Source: Sphingomonas hominis
GTDB lineage: Bacteria > Pseudomonadota > Alphaproteobacteria > Sphingomonadales > Sphingomonadaceae
Length of the DNA: 64,000 nucleotides
Reading direction: 5' to 3'
Assembly (NCBI RefSeq): GCF_013328205.1
Contig: NZ_JABULH010000005.1
Span: 267,756-331,755, forward strand
The position numbers and the translations under genes were made by a program. Position 1 is the first letter of the stretch, and each line of letters begins with the position of its first letter. The notes below the pieces were generated by a model. It was not told the DNA's origin, ran no database searches, and was given only the letters and a program-made list of their open reading frames with translations. Positions 29,899 through 37,158 of this stretch are shown in pieces.

Positions 29899-32622
29899 AT
29901 GCGCACCTGCATCTTGGTGAGCGCGCTCCATTATCCCGCCCTGCACGCCAGCCACTCGGGCATCTGGGTGTCGGAACGCGGCGTCACGCGCGAGGTGTCG
30001 CGCGGTGAGGCGATCCGGCTCGCCGCCGATACGCCGGTGATCCTGCTGAACGCCGCGCTGGTCGGGCAGCGGCTCGGCTATGCCGACCTGTCGGGGCTCG
30101 ATCTGCTCGAACTGTTCGCCTTTCTCCATCCGGCGCGCTTCATGGTGCCGACCCCCAAGGGGCTCGCCGCGGTGACCGGGCTCGACATGCCCGCTGACGA
30201 CGCACACGTCGCGCCGTTCCTGCTCGCTGCCGCCGAGCGGTTGCTCGATGTTCCTGCGGGTGACTGGCGCGAGCGCGACGGCGCGTGGACCGCGCTCCAG
30301 TCGCTCACCCGGCTGCGCTGGGCCTGGGCGCCGCCGCTCGGCTCGCGCGTCGCCAAGCCCTCGTCGCAGGAGCGCTGGCTGTTCACCCGCCTGCCCGAGT
30401 GGAGCGAGGCGCCGCCGCGTCCCGCCCCGCGCACGGTGACGATGCCGGAGGGTGCGGTGCTCGACCGGCTGGAGGAGCTGACCGGCGAGGGCGCCGAGCC
30501 GCGCGCAGGCCAGCAACGCTTCGCCGCCGCCGCGAGCGCCGCCTTCGCGCCGCGTACGCTGCGCGACTCGCCCAATCTGATGCTGGCGGAGGCGGGCACC
30601 GGCATCGGCAAGACGCTCGGCTATCTTGCCCCCGCGAGTCTGTGGGCCGAGGCGGCGGGCGGCGCGGTGTGGATCTCGACCTATACCAAGGCGCTGCAGC
30701 GGCAGCTCGGTGCCGAGACGCGCCGCGTCTACCCCGACGAGGCGGTCCGGCGCGAGCGGGTGGTGACGCGCAAGGGACGCGAGAACTATCTCTGCCTCCT
30801 GAACCTGGAGGACGCGCTGCAAGGCGGGTTTGCCGGGCGTGCCGCGGTGCTGGCGCAACTCGTCGCGCGCTGGGCGGCGTATAGCGCCGACGGCGACATG
30901 GTCGGCGGCGACCTGCCCGGCTGGCTGCCTACCTTGTTCCGGCGTAACGGCTCGACCGCGCTGACCGACCGCCGTGGCGAGTGCGTCTATGCCGGCTGCC
31001 CGCATTATCGCAAATGCTTCATCGAGCGCGCCGCGCGCGCCTCGGCCGAAGCCGATCTGGTGATCGCCAACCACGCGTTCGTCATGGTCAACGCCGCGCG
31101 CGGGCGCGAAACCGCGACGCGCCCCACACGCTACGTCTTCGACGAGGGGCACCATCTGTTCGACGCCGCCGACGCGATGTTCGGCGTCGCGCTGACCGGT
31201 GCGGAGACGATCGAGCTGCGCCGCTGGATCGTCGGTCCCGAGGGCACCAGCCGCGGGCGACGTCGCGGGTTGCAGGCGCGCCTGTCCGACCTCGCCAGCT
31301 ACGACGAGCAAGGCGGTGCCGCGGTCGCCGACATCGTCGCCGCGGCAGGCGCGCTCGCCGCCGATGGCTGGCTCGGGCGGCTGGGGGAGGGTGCGCCGTT
31401 CGGACCCGTAGAGAAGCTGCTCGCGGCGGTGCGCGGCCTCACCTACGCGCGCGCCGAGCAGCCCGGTGACGCCGGCTACGCGCTGGAAACCGAACTCGCC
31501 GAGCCTAGCCCCGAACTGATCGAGGCCGCCGCACCCGCCGCCGCGGCACTCGACGCGCTGGTCCGCCCGATGGTTGCGCTCGGCAAGCGGCTGGAGACGG
31601 TGCTCGCCGACGCACCCGACTGGATGGACGCACCGGCGCGCGCGCGGATCGAGGGCGCGATCGCCTCGCTCGGCTGGCGTGCCGAGACGGTCGCGGCGTG
31701 GCTCGCCTTGCTCTCGCGAATCGGCGGCCCGGCCGACCCCGCCTTCGTCGACTGGCTCGCGGTCGACCGCGCCGAGGGGCGCGAGTACGACATCGGTCTC
31801 CACCGCCGCTGGCTCGATCCGACCAAGCCGTTCGCCGAAACGGTGCTCAAGCCCGCGCACGGCGCGCTCGTCACCTCCGCCACGCTGACCGCGGGCGGGG
31901 ACTGGGCGACCGCGGAGGCGCGCGTCGGCGCGACCCACCTGCTCCGCCCCGCCGACCGCTTCGAGGTCGCGAGCCCGTTCGATTACGCGTCGCACGCTGA
32001 GGTGCTGATCGTCACCGACGTGAAGCGCGGCGACGTGCCGCAACTCGCCAATGCCTATGCGCGGCTGATCGAGGCGGCGGGCGGCGGCACGCTGGGGCTG
32101 TTCACCGCGATCCGCCGGCTGCGCGCGGTCCACGCGCGCGTCGCCGATCGCCTGGCGCGCGAGGGGCTGCCGCTTCACGCGCAGCACGTCGACCCGATCG
32201 ACACCGGCACACTGGTCGACATCTTCCGCGACGATCCGCACGCCTCGCTGCTCGGCACCGACGCGCTGCGCGACGGCGTCGACGTGCCCGGCGACTCGCT
32301 CCGGCTGGTGGTGATGGAGGGCGTGCCCTGGCCCAAGCCGACCGTGCTTCATGCTGCCAGGCGACTGGCAGGCGGCGGCAGCGCCTACGACGACCGCATC
32401 GTGCGTGCGCGATTGGCGCAGGCGTTCGGGCGGCTGATCCGGCGGCAGGACGATGCGGGCGCGTTCGTGCTCTTGTCCGCCGCGATGCCGTCGCGCCTGC
32501 TCGACGCCTTTCCGCCCGGCGTGCCGATCCGCCGCCTGACCCTAGACGAGGCCGCCGCGCGCGTTGCCGAGCGGCTATCCACGCGGGCGCGAATAGGGCA
32601 TGGAGCGCACCTGCCCGCCTGA
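29899..32622 (+). CDS. DinG-like ATP-dependent DNA helicase
   Basis: The 907-residue superfamily 2 helicase resembles DinG/XPD. Walker A is AEAGTGIGKTLGYL (about residue 232), the Walker B box is FDEGHHLFDAA (DEGH instead of DEAH). Between them are cysteines (CLL, CVYAGCPHYRKC) that fit the iron-sulfur domain of the family. Later motifs include SATLTAGGDWA, LGTDALRDGVDVPGD and QAFGRLIRRQDD. It begins with a unique N-terminal 230 residues of unknown role. The stop overlaps the SixA-like gene start (TGATG). Confidence 0.9.
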   Translation: MRTCILVSALHYPALHASHSGIWVSERGVTREVSRGEAIRLAADTPVILLNAALVGQRLGYADLSGLDLLELFAFLHPARFMVPTPKGLAAVTGLDMPADDAHVAPFLLAAAERLLDVPAGDWRERDGAWTALQSLTRLRWAWAPPLGSRVAKPSSQERWLFTRLPEWSEAPPRPAPRTVTMPEGAVLDRLEELTGEGAEPRAGQQRFAAAASAAFAPRTLRDSPNLMLAEAGTGIGKTLGYLAPASLWAEAAGGAVWISTYTKALQRQLGAETRRVYPDEAVRRERVVTRKGRENYLCLLNLEDALQGGFAGRAAVLAQLVARWAAYSADGDMVGGDLPGWLPTLFRRNGSTALTDRRGECVYAGCPHYRKCFIERAARASAEADLVIANHAFVMVNAARGRETATRPTRYVFDEGHHLFDAADAMFGVALTGAETIELRRWIVGPEGTSRGRRRGLQARLSDLASYDEQGGAAVADIVAAAGALAADGWLGRLGEGAPFGPVEKLLAAVRGLTYARAEQPGDAGYALETELAEPSPELIEAAAPAAAALDALVRPMVALGKRLETVLADAPDWMDAPARARIEGAIASLGWRAETVAAWLALLSRIGGPADPAFVDWLAVDRAEGREYDIGLHRRWLDPTKPFAETVLKPAHGALVTSATLTAGGDWATAEARVGATHLLRPADRFEVASPFDYASHAEVLIVTDVKRGDVPQLANAYARLIEAAGGGTLGLFTAIRRLRAVHARVADRLAREGLPLHAQHVDPIDTGTLVDIFRDDPHASLLGTDALRDGVDVPGDSLRLVVMEGVPWPKPTVLHAARRLAGGGSAYDDRIVRARLAQAFGRLIRRQDDAGAFVLLSAAMPSRLLDAFPPGVPIRRLTLDEAAARVAERLSTRARIGHGAHLPA

Positions 32623-33176
32623 TGGAGATGAGCCCGGTGAAGACGCTGACGCTGCTGCGCCACGCCAAGTCGGGCTGGGACGATCCGGTCGCGCGCGATT
32701 TCGACCGGCCGCTCAACCCCAAGGGCCGCCGCGCCGCGCAGACCGTCGGGCGCGAGCTGCGCCGGCTCGGACTCGCCTTCGATCACGTCGTCGCCTCGCC
32801 CGCGGTGCGCGTCGAGCAGACGATCGACGGCGTCGAATCGGGCTACGGCCGCGCGCTGTCGCCCGCTTACGATCGCCGCATCTATCTCGCCTCGGCCGGC
32901 TCGCTGCTCGACGTGGTGCGCGAGACGAGCGACGATTATGCCCGCCTGCTGCTGATCGGGCACAATCCGGGGCTGGAGGATCTGGTCCTGATGCTCGCCC
33001 CCGACGAGCCCGGCACCCTGCGCGACGACGTGGAGGAGAAATATCCCACCGCCACACTCGCCGAACTGACATTCGAGGTGGATGCGTGGGCGCAGGTGGC
33101 GGAAGGCGCGGGCACGCTCACCCGCTTCATCCGCCCGCGCGACCTCGATCCCGAGCTGGGGCCGAGCGAGGACTGA
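32622..33176 (+). CDS. SixA-like phosphohistidine phosphatase
   Basis: The 184-residue histidine phosphatase has the RHAK variant of the catalytic motif (LTLLRHAKSGWDD) that is typical of SixA, with the second His in LLLIGHNPGLEDLV. E. coli SixA removes phosphate from the HPt domain of ArcB and from a PTS protein; the substrate here is unknown. It starts by overlapping the helicase stop codon, so translation is probably coupled. Confidence 0.9.
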   Translation: MEMSPVKTLTLLRHAKSGWDDPVARDFDRPLNPKGRRAAQTVGRELRRLGLAFDHVVASPAVRVEQTIDGVESGYGRALSPAYDRRIYLASAGSLLDVVRETSDDYARLLLIGHNPGLEDLVLMLAPDEPGTLRDDVEEKYPTATLAELTFEVDAWAQVAEGAGTLTRFIRPRDLDPELGPSED

Positions 33177-33179
33177 ACC

Positions 33180-33887
33180 TCAGCGTGCCGGCAACGCGCC
33201 GCACGTGACCGGCCCACCCGCCGCCGCGCGCACCGTGCATTTGGGATTGCCGCTCACGCTGACGCGCCCCATGCCGGTGGAGGCAATCTCCGCCCCATAG
33301 CGTGCCGCCGCGCGCGTCTCGCCGGTGCCGTCGAGCGAGACGAACAACTCACCCGCCGACAGTGCGGCGGCGTCGATCGTGCCGGGACCGTTGGTCACCA
33401 GCCGCGCCTTGCCCGCGCGGCCGCCGACGCGGATCGTGCCGCTACCGATCACCGTCGCGTTGAGCTGATCCGCGCTTGCCTCCGCGACCGACAGCGCGCC
33501 GGTACCGGTGACGCCCAGGTCGAGCCGCGTGCCCGCCATCCGCGTCACCGCCACCTTGGCGCCCGACAACAAGGTCACGCCGCGCAGCGCATTGGTCGAC
33601 AAGGTGAACACCGGCACCGCGTCCGAGCCACGCTGCGCGTAATCGCCGGTACCGCGGTCGAGCCGCAGCGACAGCGTGCTGCCTTGAACCTCCAAGCGCA
33701 GCCGTTCGAGCAGCGCCGCGTCGGCGCTCGCCCGCGCGCGCGGGCTGGTTCCGGTCGCGATCCGCACCTCGAACGGTCCGTCGACGCGGACGCGGTCGAA
33801 GCTGGCGATGTTCCACACCCGCTCCGCCGCCTGCGCAGGCGCGGCGACGAGCAGGAACAACGGGGCGAGCGCGCGAAGCCGGATCAT
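33180..33887 (-). CDS. GIN-domain (DUF2807) secreted protein, third of three
   Basis: The 235-residue product has a signal peptide (MIRLRALAPLFLLVAAPAQA) and a repeating beta-strand domain. Hallmarks are FDRVRVDGPFEVRIATG near the start, and short repeats such as TVIGSGTIRVGG and SLDGTGETRAAA typical of the right-handed beta-helix of this family. A conserved Cys pair lies near the C-terminus (KCTVRAAAGGPVTCGAL). It is probably periplasmic or outer surface; no biochemical role is known. It is last in an operon with two paralogues. Confidence 0.88.
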   Translation of the reverse strand: MIRLRALAPLFLLVAAPAQAAERVWNIASFDRVRVDGPFEVRIATGTSPRARASADAALLERLRLEVQGSTLSLRLDRGTGDYAQRGSDAVPVFTLSTNALRGVTLLSGAKVAVTRMAGTRLDLGVTGTGALSVAEASADQLNATVIGSGTIRVGGRAGKARLVTNGPGTIDAAALSAGELFVSLDGTGETRAAARYGAEIASTGMGRVSVSGNPKCTVRAAAGGPVTCGALPAR

Positions 33888-33928
33888 CGCGCAGACCTCG
33901 CACTAGCCCGCCGCGCAGGCAAGCCGCC

Positions 33929-34651
33929 TTACCCGCCGCAGCGTACCGTGCCCGATCCGCCCTTGCGCGTGGTGCAGCGCGCGTCCGGCCCCAGGTCGAT
34001 GTCGCCCGATCCCGCCAGCCGCACGTCGGCCGGGCCGCGCACGGTGGCGTTGACGTTGCCCGAGCCCGCCACCGACACCAGCGCGCGCGTCGCGGTCAGC
34101 CCGCGTGCCTGCACGTCGCCCGACCCGGCGATCCGCACGGTCAGCGCCTGCGCCTGCCCGGCGGCGGTCACGGTGCCCGATCCCGAGATACCGAACTCAA
34201 CCTCGCCCGCGCGCATCGTATCGACCGAAATGTCGCCCGACCCGCTGATCGCACCGCGGAAGCGCGGGCCCTCGACGCTGGCGATGCGGAAGCTGCCTGA
34301 GCCGGAGATCGCGGCTTCCTCGATCGCCGGCAGGGTGACGATCACGCGTGCCTTGCCCTTGTTCCAGCTCACGCCATTGCGCCGTCCGACGCGCAGTGCG
34401 TTGCCGTCGCGCCGGATGACCAATCGGTCGAGCAGCGCCGGGTCACCCTCCGCGCGGACCGCGAAGGCGCCGACGCGTACCTCGACGTCGTCCGGCCCCG
34501 CGATCGTCACGCGCGTGAAGTCGCGCGCGGCGTAGCTGCGGCTCGCGCCCGTGCCTTCAGGCGCGATGCCGTCCTGACTGTCCGCGGCGTAAGTAGCCGC
34601 CATGCCGCAGGCGGCGACCGGGATCAGCAAGGCGAGAGCGAGATAGCGCAT
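33929..34651 (-). CDS. GIN-domain (DUF2807) secreted protein, second of three
   Basis: The 240-residue protein has a lipoprotein-like signal (MRYLALALLIPVAACGMAATY, lipobox VAAC) and the same domain as its neighbours: FTRVTIAGPDDVEVRVG, then the repeats ISGSGDISVDTMRAGE, FGISGSGTVTAAG and VRIAGSGDVQARG. The C-terminus has the paired Cys CTTRKGGSGTVRCGG. It is separated by 41 nt from the third gene and 49 nt from the first. Confidence 0.9.
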   Translation of the reverse strand: MRYLALALLIPVAACGMAATYAADSQDGIAPEGTGASRSYAARDFTRVTIAGPDDVEVRVGAFAVRAEGDPALLDRLVIRRDGNALRVGRRNGVSWNKGKARVIVTLPAIEEAAISGSGSFRIASVEGPRFRGAISGSGDISVDTMRAGEVEFGISGSGTVTAAGQAQALTVRIAGSGDVQARGLTATRALVSVAGSGNVNATVRGPADVRLAGSGDIDLGPDARCTTRKGGSGTVRCGG

Positions 34652-34700
34652 GACATATCCTCCAACTGTATTGCTGTGTTAATACACAAGGAAGGTACGA

Positions 34701-35423
34701 TCAAGCCCCGCAGCGGATGCGCGCCGAACCCATCTTCGACACCGCGCAGTGCGCCCGTGCACCGAGGTCGATCGTGCCGCTGCCGACGCTCGACACGCGC
34801 GCGTCGCCCTCGACCTGCGCGACGACGCTGCCCGCGCCCGCGACCGACACGTCGGCCTGCGCGGCGTGGAGGGCGGGCGCGCCCAGCGACCCCGATCCGC
34901 CGACCGATACCTTGAGCGCGCGAACGCGGCCGCCCGCCGCGACGCTGCCCGCGCCGCCGATCGACACCTCGGCCTCGTTCGCGCTGAGCGCATCGATCGT
35001 GATCGCACCTTGTCCACCCACTGCGGCGTTGAAGTGCGCACCCGCGACCCGGTCGATCCGCATATTGCCCGTACCGCCCAATGCCGCGGCCGACAGGGCG
35101 GGTATCGTGACGGTGAAGCGCACCTGCCGCTCGAGTGCGGGGTTGCCCTTCGCCCGCGGATCGCGTCGCGCGATCTTCAGCGTGTCACCTTCGCGCTCGA
35201 TGCGCATCGTAGCGAGCACCGCGGCGGGGCCGTCCGCATGCACCGACCAGGTCGGGCCGACCCGCACCTGCATCTGCGCGCCGGTGCCGAGCGCCAGGCG
35301 CGAGAAGTCACGGATCGCGTAATCGACCGCGAAGCCGCTTCCGACTGCCCCGGCACGTTCGGCCGGAAGCGTCAGAATCAGCGCGGCGAGGACGGGCAGG
35401 GTCAGAAACGACAAAGAGCGCAT
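34701..35423 (-). CDS. GIN-domain (DUF2807) secreted protein, first of three
   Basis: The 240-residue protein begins MRSLSFLTLPVLAALILTLP, a standard signal peptide. It has FSRLALGTGAQMQVRVGPTW, and repeats such as LGGTGNMRIDRVAG, SIGGAGSVAAGG and SVAGAGSVVAQVEG. It ends CAVSKMGSARIRCGA. A GGAG site precedes the start. It is the promoter-proximal gene of the triplet and lies behind the palindrome at 35476. Paralogues share the fold but are clearly divergent in sequence. Confidence 0.88.
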   Translation of the reverse strand: MRSLSFLTLPVLAALILTLPAERAGAVGSGFAVDYAIRDFSRLALGTGAQMQVRVGPTWSVHADGPAAVLATMRIEREGDTLKIARRDPRAKGNPALERQVRFTVTIPALSAAALGGTGNMRIDRVAGAHFNAAVGGQGAITIDALSANEAEVSIGGAGSVAAGGRVRALKVSVGGSGSLGAPALHAAQADVSVAGAGSVVAQVEGDARVSSVGSGTIDLGARAHCAVSKMGSARIRCGA

Positions 35424-35475
35424 CGCAGGTAACTCCGTTGAACCGGAGTTTAGCGATACGCTCTCTAGATTACGC

Positions 35476-35498
35476 CTGTAAACAGCTAATGTTTACAG
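35476..35498 (-). promoter_or_regulatory. Palindromic operator upstream of the GIN-domain operon
   Basis: The palindrome is CTGTAAACA (35476-35484), five-base spacer GCTAA, TGTTTACAG (35490-35498). Nine-base arms match perfectly. On the minus strand one arm supplies a TTTACA that could serve as a -35 box, with TATCGC about 18 bp downstream as a weak -10. Form and size fit operators of TetR-type repressors. It lies between the carD stop (35514) and the first GIN gene, with the start codon 53 bp away. Confidence 0.65.
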
Positions 35499-35513
35499 CT
35501 GTAGTTGAACAGC

Positions 35514-36047
35514 TCAGGCGGGCTGCTTGTCCTTGTTGTAGATCGCCGCGGCCTTGCGCAGGATGTCGAGGATCTTCTCCTGCGCCGCCGGTTCGTCGAT
35601 CTGCTCCATCGCGGCGAGCTCGCGCGCGAGGCGGCTGCACGCGCCCTCGAAGATCTGCCGCTCGGAATAGCTCTGCTCGGGCTGGTCTTCGGCGCGGAAC
35701 AGGTCGCGGACCACCTCGGCGATCGAGGCGAGGTCGCCCGAGTTGATCTTCGCCTCATATTCCTGCGCGCGGCGCGACCACATGGTGCGCTTGACCTTGG
35801 GCTTGCCCTTCAGCGTTTCCATCGCCTCGCGCATGGTCTTGTCGCTCGACAGCTTGCGCATGCCGACGCTCTCGGCCTTGTTGGTCGGTACGCGCAGCGT
35901 CATGCGCTCCTTCTCGAACCGCAGCACGTAGAGTTCGAGCGCGATGCCCGCGATCTCCGATTTCTGCAGCTCGATCACACGACCCACGCCGTGCTTGGGA
36001 TAAACGACGTAATCGCCGACGTCGAAGTGCAGAGCCTTGGCAGCCAT
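35514..36047 (-). CDS. carD: CarD-family transcriptional regulator
   Basis: CarD-type proteins bind the RNA polymerase beta subunit and stabilise open complexes, notably at rRNA promoters. The 177-residue protein has the N-terminal RNA-polymerase-interaction domain FDVGDYVVYPKHGVGRVIEL and a C-terminal helical DNA-binding part with MWSRRAQEYEAKINSGDLAS. The ATG at 36047 is chosen as the conserved N-terminus (MAAKALHF); an upstream extension is not homologous. fdxA is encoded just upstream on the same strand, separated by a palindromic repeat. Confidence 0.96.
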   Translation of the reverse strand: MAAKALHFDVGDYVVYPKHGVGRVIELQKSEIAGIALELYVLRFEKERMTLRVPTNKAESVGMRKLSSDKTMREAMETLKGKPKVKRTMWSRRAQEYEAKINSGDLASIAEVVRDLFRAEDQPEQSYSERQIFEGACSRLARELAAMEQIDEPAAQEKILDILRKAAAIYNKDKQPA

Positions 36048-36396
36048 TGACGATCTTTCCAAATCTATGCCCCGCCTGCTACCCACGCCTCGCCGGTCCG
36101 GTGCGGAAACACCTGGCATCGGTCGAACGGCATGGGGCGGGGGTAGGTTGATCTCCGTCGGGCGCGGCAGGAAAGCGCCCGTCCCGGCAGTATATAGCAT
36201 GATTATTTGTTTGTTTCCAGCCTGCTTACGTCAGCGCTGCTGACGTGCGGCACCGGCCGTCGACGCCGGGCCGCGCGCCCGAGAACGTTCTGGTGTTACC
36301 TGCTACGTCATCCCGGGCTTGACCCGGGATACCGCTTCTTGGCCCGCGTGGATCGGAGCGGGACCCCGGATCAGGTCCGGGGTGACGAACAGCCGC
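36048..36396. other. Intergenic region carrying palindromic repeat, between carD and fdxA
   Basis: No supported gene. The right part is filled by repeat copy 3 (36306-36387). The left 200 bp should hold the carD promoter; an AT-rich stretch lies near 36189-36215 (TATATAGCATGATTATTTG). Confidence 0.55.
36306..36387. repeat. CGTCA...TGACG palindromic repeat, copy 3 (full)
   Basis: The 82 bp element starts CGTCATCCCGGGCTTGACCC and ends with the inverted CCCGGATCAGGTCCGGGGTG-ACG. It is 9 bp after the fdxA stop codon and about 260 bp before the carD start. Confidence 0.85.
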
Positions 36397-36738
36397 TCAG
36401 TCGCCCTTGCCGGGCTCGGCCGAGAAATACTTGTCGTACTTGCCCTCTTCGCCCTTGTGCTCGTCGGCGTCGGGCGGGGTCTGATCGAGCTTGCGCGTGA
36501 CGTTGGGCCATTGCGCGGAGAAGGTGGTGTTCATCTCCAGCCACTGCTCCAGCCCGTTCTCGGTATCGGGCAGGATCGCCTCGGCCGGGCATTCTGGCTC
36601 GCACACGCCGCAGTCGATGCACTCGCTCGGATTGATGACGAGCATGTTCTCGCCCTCGTAGAAGCAATCCACCGGGCACACCTCGACGCAGTCCATGTAC
36701 TTGCAGCGGATGCAGGCGTCGGTGACGACGTAGGTCAT
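36397..36738 (-). CDS. fdxA: Ferredoxin, FdxA type
   Basis: The 113-residue protein carries two iron-sulfur clusters. The first comes from [18 protein letters not shown] and the second from [16 protein letters not shown]. The first-cluster spacing, with the middle Cys displaced, is typical of the 7Fe (3Fe-4S plus 4Fe-4S) FdxA group of alphaproteobacteria. The C-terminal extension ([20 protein letters not shown]) is also family-typical. It is an electron carrier; its partner is unknown. Confidence 0.97.
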   Translation of the reverse strand: MTYVVTDACIRCKYMDCVEVCPVDCFYEGENMLVINPSECIDCGVCEPECPAEAILPDTENGLEQWLEMNTTFSAQWPNVTRKLDQTPPDADEHKGEEGKYDKYFSAEPGKGD

Positions 36739-36822
36739 GTAAGCGTTCCTCGAAAACTCGTTCGCGTGATCAACGCGCGTGTTCGCTATTTGGGCCGCTG
36801 CTATGCCGGGCGCGCGACACCG

Positions 36823-37158
36823 TCAATCTTCGTGGCTTTCCTGCGAGTTGTTCGCACCTGCCGGTGTGCCAGCGCCCGCGGTCAGTTCCTGATAACACGC
36901 CCGCGCCTCGGGCGCGGGGCCGCGCCGGTGCGGCAGCGCCTCGACACGCACCACCAGCACGCGGTCGTGGTGCGCGAAGGTCAGGATATTGCCCACCCGC
37001 ACCGCTGCATGCGCACGGTCGATCACGCGCCCGTCGATCCGCAACCGCCCCGCCGCCGCCAACACCTGCGCCACGCTGCGTGTCTTGGTGAGCCGCGTGA
37101 ACCACAGAAAGCGATCGAGCCGCATCGTTACATCGTCCGGGGCAACGACGCCGGGCAT
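36823..37158 (-). CDS. S4-domain RNA-binding protein (Hsp15-like)
   Basis: The 111-residue protein has an S4 domain, MRLDRFLWFTRLTKTRSVAQ, with the loop GRLRIDGRVIDRAHAAVRVG. Hsp15 relatives bind stalled 50S subunits carrying nascent chains. The ATG at 37158 overlaps the helicase stop by one base (TGATG), and an ATG at 37125 starts the conserved domain directly; either is possible. The tail is Ser/Glu-rich. It is the second gene of a helicase-S4 pair common in alphaproteobacteria. Confidence 0.9.
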   Translation of the reverse strand: MPGVVAPDDVTMRLDRFLWFTRLTKTRSVAQVLAAAGRLRIDGRVIDRAHAAVRVGNILTFAHHDRVLVVRVEALPHRRGPAPEARACYQELTAGAGTPAGANNSQESHED

